Assembly (NCBI RefSeq): GCF_000485595.1
Contig: NW_014577322.1
Location: forward strand, 29,921 to 60,721
Length of the DNA: 30,801 bases
Direction of reading: 5' to 3'
Source of the DNA: Priapulus caudatus
Taxonomy: Eukaryota > Priapulida > Priapulimorpha > Priapulimorphida > Priapulidae
Shown here: in pieces, positions 9,179 to 21,000 of the stretch
How the letters are laid out: the number at the start of each line of letters is the position of its first letter
How positions within the stretch are numbered: the stretch's first letter is position 1
Made by a program: the position numbers and the translations under genes
Notes under the pieces: generated by a model
Databases searched by the model: none
Told to the model about the DNA's origin: nothing
The model's input: only the letters and a program-made list of their open reading frames with translations

Positions 9179-11489
9179 ATCATTCATGCTGCCAAATTTA
9201 GTTTTTTTTTCGTGCACCTGTAATATTTCTGCACGGAAGAATTGCGGGTTGGACCATGGGCGTGGCCAGACCACAGAATGCCAGACTAAAACCAGAGTTT
9301 TAACCGAGTTAGTATTCATAGGTTCGTGGTACTATGGTGACTTGCTATTTCTAGTGCGAAGTAAACAGGAGAGGCATAATTACACCTTGGTATTACTCCT
9401 GCGTGTCTGACGATAACATGCAGTGTCATCAATTCGACAATCATTTTGTAAATAGCCGCAGGTTATGTGATATGGTGTTCAGGATAACGTGACTTACAGT
9501 GCACGGCTAAAGTAAATGCGTTTTGTGGACAATCTGAATGTCACAAGTCACAGTACTGTACGGTCTTGTTTTTTTTTATCGGACTCACCTGAAGTCTCGC
9601 TCGAAAGTCAACATGGGATACCAATTTGGAACATCGAAACCTGTCGGTGGTGTGGATTACTATTTGTTTGCCATGTTTACCTGCATACGTTTATGCAATC
9701 ATTACCATTAAGCAGCTGGGGTTTGGCCAAGTAGGGCTGTAAATCATATTATGCACATTGGTGCGTTGGTGTATGCTATGTTTTTGCAAGTGCAGAGCAG
9801 CGGCAGGTAACTTGGGAGTCCAGCAACTATGAAATAAAGAAAAAAAACTTCAGCTAAATCCAATCGGTTGTAGATGAACTTGCAATAACGGGCTCTGTAT
9901 GGTTGTATAGCCTTATATTATTATATATGCGGACCACTTTGCCTAATACTAGAGAAGTGGATGCTCTTTCTTTAGTTTGCACAATCATATCCTTGTCACA
10001 CGTCATTTCAAAATGACTGTTGACAGGTTGACGATTATGGAACAGCTACCTATTACTTTCGTCATTCTTGTATTAACACGAGCATGCTGCGTTTTATTTA
10101 CAGGTAATCAGCTCAATGTAAGTAACATGCAACGGACTGGGAATGTCCGTGTTATTGTGCGTGCAATACCTTCTTCGGGTATATTAGTATATTATCCCTT
10201 GTACTCACTACTGGGTAACCATGCGTGGTTGTAGCAAAAGTGTATGCAAAAGTGTATATGTACAGATAGTGGCGAATTTGGTGGCTATTGATCATAAGCA
10301 TGTATCAAGTTAGACCTTCTATCTCACTGTCAGTTTTCCTGTTAGCAATGACTGAGACTCACATTTCTGTCGTGTAGATTTTGGCATCCTTCACCCACGT
10401 GTGGACTTGAGTGGTATAATTAATGGTAATAATTTCACCATTTTTATCATAAAATTGGCATAGCGATTCATGAAGATTATTTCAAAAACGAGCGTGTGTT
10501 AAGTTGTGTACGTTTGAATATTTTATACCAGAATTGGTTACGAGAAAAATGTCATCGACACGAAGTGATGGTGAGTCACCGCCAAATAGTATTCTGTGTG
10601 AATGAGCAATAGACATTAATTTATGTGAGTGTGTATGGTTTTTAGTTTGGTTATACTCGCTTGTTCTAAAAGGTACATGCTTGTGGTTTGGTATGGTTAG
10701 ACAAAGATGTTGACAGAAAAAAACTAATGTGGATGGACGTTCTACGCAGTCTGGTCTTGCCATATACTTTGTGATAATTGCATTAACAGTAATTCTCTGT
10801 TACTTGTATAATACCCAGATATGTTGATAAATGTATATTATGATGCAGTCGGTGGAAAATTTATGGGGTTGGTGGGCTTTTATTTTTAAACGGGGACGTC
10901 TAATCTGTAAATAAAATATCGTATATTATGCACACTTGTTCCACCTTTCTATGACAAACGTTGTGATGAAAACATCTTTTTTACCACTGAGTGTGATCAT
11001 AGTCAGATATATACAAACACATGTGTTTGTATATATATCTATGGTGTGATAGCACTGATGGAGATATAAAATGTTATATATATATGTAATCATATGGATG
11101 TGAACTATATATACCTGTCAATCTGGCACATGTTGGTGAGAGCTGTACGATGCACTACACTTCTTTCACTATCGTGTGACACATCAGAATGTAAGCATTG
11201 GTTCAGGTGGATGTATTCAGTCTAGCATTGAAACTATAAAAATTTTACATTAATAAATTGCTATAACATTTCATATTACTGATATTCAGTTTAATTTGAG
11301 CATAAAATAATTACACAGAGAATTCAGTTATTGACCTTTGAACACACTATCAAGAGCCCTTTAATGTTAATGAAAATGATGGTAATTAAATAATGTTACG
11401 TTGTGTTATGCTACCTAGATCATTAAAGGAATTGTAATACTACATGCAATGACTCCGTAAAAACATGATCATGAAGAAGCATGCAAATT
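9179..11489. other. intergenic DNA downstream of both genes
   Basis: No gene is recognised. An AT-rich imperfect palindrome centred at 11021/11022 (core CAAACACATGTGTTTG) is the only structured spot. On the - strand ATTAAA at 11365-11360 may serve ICE2. Confidence 0.55.
11360..11365 (-). terminator. possible ICE2 polyadenylation signal ATTAAA
   Basis: The common variant ATTAAA on the - strand lies about 125 bases past the ICE2 stop. No perfect AATAAA on that strand is closer. Confidence 0.3.
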
Positions 11490-12087
11490 CTAAATCCACA
11501 ATGTAACCAATGTACAATATTTACCAATGTACAATATGTAACCATCTCTAGTGGTTTTTACCGCTTTGCCCTCGTCCACCGCCTCTCTTCTTTCCTTTTC
11601 CTGAACGCCCGCCCCTTCCTCTTGTGTGTTCCGTGCCCTGCCCTGCTTGCATATCTCCTTGATTCCTGCATTTCCCCCTACCCCTACCCTGCCCTGCTTG
11701 CATCTCTCCTTGATTCCTGCATTTCCCCCTACCCCTGCCCTGCCCTTCTTGCATATCTCCTTGATTCCATCTCCTTGATTCCTGCATTTCCCCCTACCCC
11801 TGCCCTGCCCTTCTTGCATATCTCCTTGATTCCTGCATTTCCCCCTACCCCTTCCCTGGCCACCACGTCTTTTCTGATGACCCGTGTGACGACTGGCCCT
11901 GGTCGGGGATTGGAACTGCTGTGGCTCAACGTAGTCGGCTGGATCGAACGTGCAGGGAATTCTATTGTGCTGCCTATGCTGCTGGGTGAATATTGAAGGA
12001 TCGATCGCGACCCACGGCACATCCTTAGGTGTGAGGTCTGCGTCGCGATCGCCGGTCCCGTACTCCTCGTGCAGATCGTACACGCCT
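11490..12087 (-). CDS. ICE2: ICE2 exon 14 (C-terminus with Arg/Gly repeats)
   Basis: After CGTGTTACAG it reads GVYDLHEEYG, KDVPWVAIDPSIF and NRIPCTFDPADYV, matching human AYNLYKTHCG, VPWVPLDPSLL and GRIPCTFPP. The last roughly 115 residues have no human counterpart. They come from a 51-bp minisatellite encoding GQGRGRGKCRNQGDMQ and then, after a 14-bp insertion, the same DNA in another frame (GVGGNAGIKE). Stop TAG at 11492-11490. Confidence 0.92.
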
Positions 12088-15000
12088 CTGTAACACGAAA
12101 CGAACGCCAGCGTCCGAATTACACGGGAGCACGCAATTCAATTCGGTTCAATTCAATTTACTTTATTTACACTTACGAATTACATGCTGGAGGTAATATA
12201 TTAGCTAAACAAGTTCATAGACAATGCTTATTGGAGTGATGGAGGGCGAAATGACAATTCAGTCTTCCAGTCAGCCACGCCAGTAGATTACGAAATAACA
12301 TCATGACAAAAATACAAGATGAGCTATTATATAATATGTGAAACCTGAGAAGTAGACTTCGGTCTTGGTTTACCAGATAATGTATAACAATTATTACATA
12401 CATATATACTGTTATACATCACGTTAGATTAGGTTGTGAAGATGCATCACGTAATGCATTTATTTTAAAAAAATAGAATTTAGCTCATATTTATTATATT
12501 ACACTTTTATTATATATATAAATAATTAATGTTTTTTCTGTATCGAAACTGATGTGGTGAGCCTGCCACACAATAGTGAAGTTAATGAAATAACAAAAAA
12601 CTGGGGGGGTGGAGGGTAAAAAATCATTCTCCATCGTAAATCTGACCACCTCTTATTGGCTTCCGTGTTACGAAGCATCCTTATGTGGCCGTCACCAGGG
12701 GAGTGCTGTACTATGTACTGGCCTGCAGGGAGAGACACCAGCTTTTCCAAGATGGCCGCCAGTGCCGACGTCGCCTGAGCGGGAGCGAAAACTTTGCGAT
12801 TGGTCACGTTCTCCAGACCGATGAGGTCGTGCGCGACCACGTCGGCGGTGTGCGGATTTATCCTCGCTGAAGATAGTCATAATAAGAATTTTTTCCGCGA
12901 TATTCGATCAACGAAAGCAATGAACATATGACAATCGATCGCGCTCACTACAAGAGAATCCGCTTCAGTTAAATCCGCTACTTTTCATGCACTGCTTTTT
13001 ATCGCGTGTCGTGCGTCAGGAAATGTTTTTGTTTGTTTTATTGGAGCATCTCATTCAATATGTGCTAACTGCTACAGTTTTCAGTAGAAAAGTAGCTACG
13101 CGCACTAATTGTAACAATATGCATGTGATTCAGCATTGTACTGCCAACTACGTTGTTATATAGTTGAGCGCAAGCACCAGCTCTCTCTCTGTTACCGCGT
13201 GGCATTGGGTCGTACACTATCTTCCTCGAGCAGAGAGCAGGATAAAGACGTTGTTGCAGTGCAATACGAGCCGTTCGTATGTAATACTTGTCTGAGCGAC
13301 ACATGCAGACGTGATACACTTAATTATTCCGGAGTAATGTCCACCCTACCTCTGAGAAGACTGCAGTGGGGTCTAACGACGAGGCTTAGCCACTCTGCGA
13401 GATTCTCCGTCTGTGTCATCTCCTCCAGGCCGTGGCTGAGCTGGTACTCAAGTTTCGGCACCAGGTGAACAAACTGTGGCTCCTAAAAAACACGGCACAT
13501 CGTCGTGGCAGCTGATTCGTTACGTTGTATACCATAACACGTTTAAGGTACTATATACCGTCTTTATAAATACTGCTTAACACTATTGCATTTATCAGAT
13601 TTTTTTCTCAATGAAAAAGACTGTCTTCAGTATATGTATTTGTATTAACATGCAATAAAGATTTAATAATAAGAATAATGGCTCATTTCGTCATGTTGAC
13701 CCTTGAGAAATGCAAATGAAACTACCACCTGATCCAGATGATGTGTCGCTCAAAATCGGACAGTGCCACTTGGGCTGTCACGCATTTGTACAAAACAAAA
13801 CTGGTGCGCTCACAATTTGGGTGACACTTCTTCCACACCATGAACACTACTAGCACAGTAGTGCTCACAACAAAAGATAACGGTAACAAATGTATTGTTT
13901 GGCCTAACAAATAAATAAAATTTCACTTTGGCCATTAACTCTTAGTCTAAAACGTGAAAAAAATAATAAAGTCGATAAATAAAATAAAAAATATATCTAT
14001 TATAATTTATAGATAATATAAATAATTTCACTGTAAAAATTATAAAAGTGGTGTAGTAATCAATAAAAGCTGTAAGTGGTAAACAAGGTATCAGCCTGAA
14101 GGTATGGTTGTTGTTTTCAATCGTCAATGCTACGAAAACACATATAGTAGCAGAAGTAGAAATTTACTTTTGAACAAGGGAGTCCAACGGACTCCCTACA
14201 CCCTCAAAGAGAGGGAGTCCGCAGCAAAATGAGGGAATGAGGGAGTCTGCAGACTGAGGTTCAAAATTAAAGATATTAACAATAACGCATGTACGTGCTT
14301 ATTTTTAAGATTCATGCAGTTGCACGTCTGCCAAATTTTCTTTGAACATCTAGCTAAAAAAAATACAGTAATTCAGCAAGGCCGTGCTCCGAAACGAACT
14401 AGTTAGTATGGCAGAATTTTCAGGGAGTCACACAGACTCCTGCATATGTCAAATCAGGGAGTCCGACAGTAAATCAGGGAGTATTTGACTCCGGACTCGT
14501 TAGGACTCGTTAATTTCGCACCCTGTAGTAGCGCACTTACGGTGGGATTTTCCCGTCGCTGCGAGCCGTGATAAGAGCAACGCACGAGCAACCGGATATC
14601 ACCGAGCGTGCAGAGCGAGTAGGTGACATTATCATCCTCCGGTGGCTGGAGAAACCCACCCTCCTCCTCCTCCTCCTCCTCCTCCTCCTCTTTTTTATCT
14701 CCAGACAGCAGATCACTCTCTGAAACAATTGGTGGTTTGGGAAAAGCTTAGATCATTTACCGACCCGAGTAACAGTTAGAGAGTTGACAACCCGAGTTAG
14801 TTTCTTAGAAGGAGGACAGCACCTAAACAAGCATGTAAGGCTACAAACTAAAACATACAAATTATTTTATGGATTAAATAACATTGTGGTATATGTGAGA
14901 CAACCTATAGTAGCACTGATAGGGTCTATGTCCCCCAGGCTACTGCCGGAACTTACCCTGGTAACTATCTAATATGCCGGACCGTACCTCGCCTACTCCA

Positions 15001-18000
15001 AACCGTACCCTGACTTTCAGCCGATGTCGTAATACATACCGCTTGTCGGCAGGAAACGCGCCGCTTTATGCTCCCGTTTCTTGTTTCCGGTCCGTTCCCG
15101 CAAAATATTCGTAACCCTTACCCTGTTACGTTTCACCTCCCAACCCTTTCTACAAGTGTCAGCGAGTCTATACGTTTCCAACCCATTAAGATAATCATAC
15201 AAATTTTCCTGTTCACCACAACACTTGGAGCCATCTTTCAAAAATCTCGCGCGAAAATGCAGGAAAATGTCGTAAACATTACGAAAGGAAAACGCATTCC
15301 CGATCATCGCGATATTTGCAAAAGGATTGCGCGCATCAGTGTATATAGGTTGAAATTTCTTCTTGGTGTCACAGTCTCATACTCCAATCCAACTTTATAA
15401 AGATATCATACAGGTCTGTATGTACATTTCAAATTTTGCAACATCTGTAGTGGGCGGAACAGGGACAGTCAGGGTACGGTAGGGAGTAATTAAGCGAGGT
15501 ACGGTCCGGCATATCAGATAGTTACCAGGGTACGTCTTGAATAAGGTCACAACCAACTGCCATCTTTAGGGCCTGCAGGGAGAGCCACTAGCTTTTCAAA
15601 GATGGCCACCAGTGCTGACGTCATCTGAGCGGGAGCGAAAACTTACTGTCATCTTTCGAGCCCGTACCTGGACACGACTGGTGTTCTGTTGAGGTGTTTG
15701 CCTGCTTCCGCGAAACCTCCGTCATCTTCAGCTGCAGGCGTGCTATCTCGTCCAGCGTTGCCTTTGTGTTCTCGTCCACCCTGCAGCATCTGCAACGCAA
15801 GAATTGCCAGGTAATGTACTGAGCAGGAAAAACGAGTGCATACAACAATGAGGACGAATAATTGAGATGCAAGCACACAAAGTGCTGCATCGGTTTTTGT
15901 GTTCTCGTCCACCCTGCAGCATCGATCTGCAACGTAAGAATCGCCGGGTAATGTACTGTAATGCCTTCATTATATCGCACTATCGGCATATGAACCATAG
16001 ATCAGCTTGTGTTAAAAAGATACTGTATTTGTGCTGCCACCTGTCGAGAAAGGAAGTAATGAAACAGAGGTTTCTGCAGCAGCAAGTTTCCATGTTGGAA
16101 GTTTGAAATTAAGATACTGAAACGTATCTGAATCTATTGAATCCTTTTGTGACCACATGTAGGCCTACCGAGTGGGATAAATGAGTTCATACAAAAATTA
16201 GTACGAACAAATTAATATGAAACAAGTGAGCAGCACACAAGGCACCGCGCCGGGTTTACGCGCATCGTGTCTCGACATTTTGATCATACAAATACCCGTC
16301 ACCTCTCGGCCTGTCGCCGCGTGTCACGATTCGCTCCTTGATTTTGTGCTTCGTGGCTGGACTGGGTCCTGGCCCGCGTGGGAAGCTGACGCTGAGGTTC
16401 CTGCCTTGAAGGCCCGGACTCGTCGGACCTGCCGTCGCCGCCGCTACCCACGTCGATCGTGAGAGTTGTCTCCTCGTCGGTGTCCGAGCACGAGTAAGTT
16501 GCCTCTGCTGCTTCCGACGCAAAACGGCAGCAAGGTGAAGAATATATATTACATATTGTATAATATATATTATCAGGAGTGTATAACATATATTATCAGG
16601 TGTATAACATGTATCTATATCACGCACTCCTGATGTTATAGCTGCAGTCCGTGAAAATGGTGCAAGACACAGCAGCGCATATACGGTCAATTGTGGTGAT
16701 ACGCATGCTACGCCCGCCCAACAATGACTCCGATAGTTATAAATCGCTAGTGTAGGCTAGCAGTAAAGCAAGAGTAAGCCGCTGCTTCCGGTGGCGCAAA
16801 AAAAACGTCAAGGCAAAGAATATATATGGTATACGTGGCATGCCGCCGTAGTCTGCGGCAGACACGGTGAAAAATGCAGGGAGTGGAGACTGGGGGGAAT
16901 CCTTGTGCTACACACACGTATCACGCCTACCAAACCAATGACTTGGGTCGTTATAAATATTTAGATAGTGTACAGTTACCAAACTAAACGCGTTACAGAT
17001 AAACACACATTGTGTTGTAAAGCTAGTGCACTTGAATGCATTGTAAGCTGAAGTAGGCAACAGCTGGAAGCTGCTGTTTTTTCTACTTGCAGCAAAAGCT
17101 GCTTACAGCCTGCCTTTTGCACGTTTAAATTTCGCGTTCACATTATTACATATCCCGGGAGCACAAACAAACGCGTGATTGTCATATTGTGACTAGCTAT
17201 CTCACCAGGAGCATCTTCTTCCCCCGCAGACGTGTCCTCGGATTTGCTGGCGATATCTTGCGTTGGGGAATCGACCTTTGTCTGACCTTTGAGATCAATA
17301 CCACCATTCTCGTGATCATGCATCAGGATCTGTACGGGTGATTTTTGAAGATTGAAAGAGTCAGCATCTGTACCAGAAGCACAAACTTCTGTGTTAGACG
17401 GTAGCTTAGCCTTCTTGTTCACATTGTGTCCAAAACGAATGTCGTTATCGGCGTCTGCTTCACTTGGCAGACGTCTTCTCTTGTCGGGTGACACAGTGCT
17501 GACACCTGGTGCTGAACGAGGTAAAGTTTCACTGACCACTTGCTCCAACCTATTTGCACCATTATTGCTCACGTCCAACAAAGCGGTCACACTAACACAT
17601 GAAGTTTCTTTAGCACTCACTTCACCCTCACTTCCTGAAAACCTTGAACAAACAATATAGCGTGAAAGGTTTCATATGCATTAAGTAATAAATACCAAAA
17701 TAAACAACTACAAGTACATTGGTAATAAAATGTACTTGCATCCTCATTGCTCACAACGGCTTATATAATAATAATAAAAAATAAATAATCATAATAATAA
17801 AAAATAAATAATCATTATAATAATAATAACAATAATAATAATATAACTTGCAATTTGTAAGTACATCTCTCGATATACTTGAATGACAAGTCTGTACCTG
17901 TGTGCCTTTATATGGTGTGGATGCAGCAGTCTTGCTTTAAGAGCATACTTGTGAAAGAGGCAATTCTTCTGTTTAGCTGTTACAATATTTGCAGGTAATG

Positions 18001-21000
18001 GCTTGTCAACAAACACAATCTTGAACGGTGGACCATCTACACACACAAACAAAAATACCTAATCAATGTGATAAATTAGCCTTCTGTGTCTGGCAGTCAT
18101 CCAGACTACTAGATTTTCTAATCTGGTAGTCTGTGAGCAATTCTGGTACTGTATACGCCATATTTTTCGCATACAGATATTTTCGCGAATTTAGACTTGA
18201 CGGAGAATTTAGCGAGTGGTTAATTTCGCGGTCGGTGAATTATGAATTATTCGGTATTATTCGGTACGAATTATTCGCGTGTTGTTATCTTCGCGGTCGG
18301 GGACGTGTTCGCGAAATTTGCATACAGCATATACAGTAATTCAGAATTTCGGTAATCCGTGAGTTTCGCCAGCGCAAGTGGAGTCTGTCTGTCATATAAG
18401 CAACAAACATGACAGTGTTCATGTTAATGATCAAGCTGCATAATTCATAAATACTAGTTCTAATTAAGTATTTTTGATAATTGGTGGTTTAAGTCAATGA
18501 AGGTGTAACGACAGGCAGGAAAGAGAAATAATTTATATTATCAGTTTATTCGTCTGTGTTAGTAACAACAACTGCTGATTTAAGTTGGAGTTTATTATGT
18601 ATGTGGTCCACCAAACAGTTTAAAATCCCAGCGTATGCTCACATGGCTGTTGCAAACCCCGGTACGCCCTTTAAATAGGTACATCATTAGCTAGCGCTAT
18701 CTCAGAATGCACTGCTTGCCCGAGCATGCGAATCAGAAACGCTGTCAAAGCTGTTTTGAACACGCTGTTGCGGCGCACGTTTGTTTACATAGAGATAATG
18801 ACATCACAGTGTGCATCAATTAGTGGGCGGTAAATGGGAAATTGAAACTGATCAGTTATTTTGTAAAGTTATTTATAGCAACATGATTTTTTTTAGTTTG
18901 TTAACGGTAATCGGCCAATGACGGTAACCGGTGACGGTAGTCGCAGTGAGTACTAACAGTAGCAACTGTGCATACCTTGGTCAATTCTAAACACAGTCGT
19001 TCAATTATCATAGAATGTGGAAAATCGCAAATATCTCCATTGTTAATAATACTGCAGTTGCTGATGTCTCAAAAGTGTTTTCTCAGAACTCACAACTCGC
19101 TGTCACGTAATTAGCAATGAAGTTTCAGTGATTATTTTCACGGTGAGCGTAGAGAGATACTCTTTTATAAAATAGATCTGTTTGATGCGGATTTGATAAG
19201 CAGTTACGTTGTAATGCTCTTTACAGCGGTACCTGTCCTCCATAACCCTGAGTGTATCCTTAAGCTAGACAAAAAACTTCTATTCTGCTGAACCTTACTT
19301 GGCTTCACAGATTCTCTGACGGTGACTGGTAACTCCCACTGGTGGCTGAAATGTGGAGGAAGATTGTTGCATAATACGCGTAGGCCTGCGGAGGTGATGG
19401 CCACATGCGTGCGATGCTTCGTTGCTAACATCGCTGCATTCCTGTCCTTGCTTATTGGCTGGAAACAATGAGGGAGCTTTACAGTATTATCCGATTCCCT
19501 GCGAGTCCAGGTCGATGAATAATAATGATAATTATATCATATAATTACATTCATATATTAATTATTATTATAATTATATAATTACATTCATATATTAATT
19601 ATTATTATAATTATATAATTACATTCATATATTAATTATTATTATAATTATATAATTACATTCATATTATGAATATTAATTATAATGATAATCATGATAA
19701 ATTAAAGGATATTTATGCAGAAAATGGCTGTAAATAGTAGTAAACGGCAGTGGAAATAACGTGAATGCTGTTACTCGGCATGCATCTATACCTGTTTTGT
19801 ATACATGGTGTCGCAGTGATGCTGTCGTACACATGGATACCTCTTCGATATCACGTCGTATTTCTGGGTTAATTTGATGGGTACATTCAAAATCATCCTC
19901 GGAACTTTTCCCTGTCAAAAGAATACGTATCATGTATGAAGTGTATATATAGTTAGTTGTTCATCTATGCATAACAGCAATGATTCACCTTATATCGCAT
20001 TAACAGGACAGTATATTTTATCAGTCAAATAGCTGGCACATTCAACTCACGATATTACTTGATACGTAAAATCGAACTGTTGCTTTTTCATATAAATAGA
20101 GCTTAAACCTACAGGAATGCAGAGCATAGCCGTAAAACCCACTACATAACAGGATAAACAACATCGTGATCCTAGAGCTTACTAGGGTTTCATTATCCGT
20201 TCTCGGAGCTACATCATTCACTAGCGACAGCTAGATGATGTGAGGAGATGTGCAGTACCCGAGATCCATTAGAGATATGATTGGGATTGTGATAGAGCAT
20301 GACTATAATTTAATATTATTGTCAATTAATTGTAATAATTGTAAATTAAATAGCATAATTGTATAATAATTATTGTCAATTAATTGTAATATTATTGTTG
20401 ATATTCTTATAATTAATACACAATTGTATATTAAAATTTAAAAAGACATGTATTAATTTAGCTCTTTGCATTATTTTTCACATGAGAATTATAAGTCCCT
20501 ATCATTGTGACAAAGATCAGTGTGATTAGACCATACCTCCTCAACACCTCCCTCTCATATGCATTTACTACACCATTCTACATCAGAGCAGGTAAAAAAA
20601 ACATTCACAGCTATGCTCCACAGAACCTAGGCACATTTAAAATCTCTCATATGTAATCTCAGCTCAGGCAATCACTAATTAATTTCTTGCTTCTGAGCAG
20701 CAGCCAAGCAGAATCATGTTGACCATCTCTAACGATCATTTTACTGACGACTACGTGTATGTAATTATGAGTGGGCAGGAGTCCGGAGACCACCAACACT
20801 AGCAGATGTTCACCGATGACCGACGGGTAACATCCCATCTCACTCCCTCACTCACTCAGTCACGCACGCACGCACGCACGCACGCACTCACTCACTCACT
20901 CAATCACACACGCACGCACTCACTCACTTATGCATGCACTCACTCACTCATTCACTCACCCAAACACCCACCCAGGCCACCCAACAACCCACCTAATGAT

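Noticed and set aside
8876-9319. Repetitive open frames on both strands
   Set aside because: Produced by the 24-bp minisatellite, whose length is a multiple of three.
15017-15400. Open frames on both strands inside the TIR element, considered as a transposase
   Set aside because: About 100 codons each, overlapping, with no recognisable catalytic motif.
19676-19933. An 85-codon frame on the - strand
   Set aside because: It overlaps ICE2 exon 5 in a different frame; the conserved VPIKL match and splice phases support the other frame.
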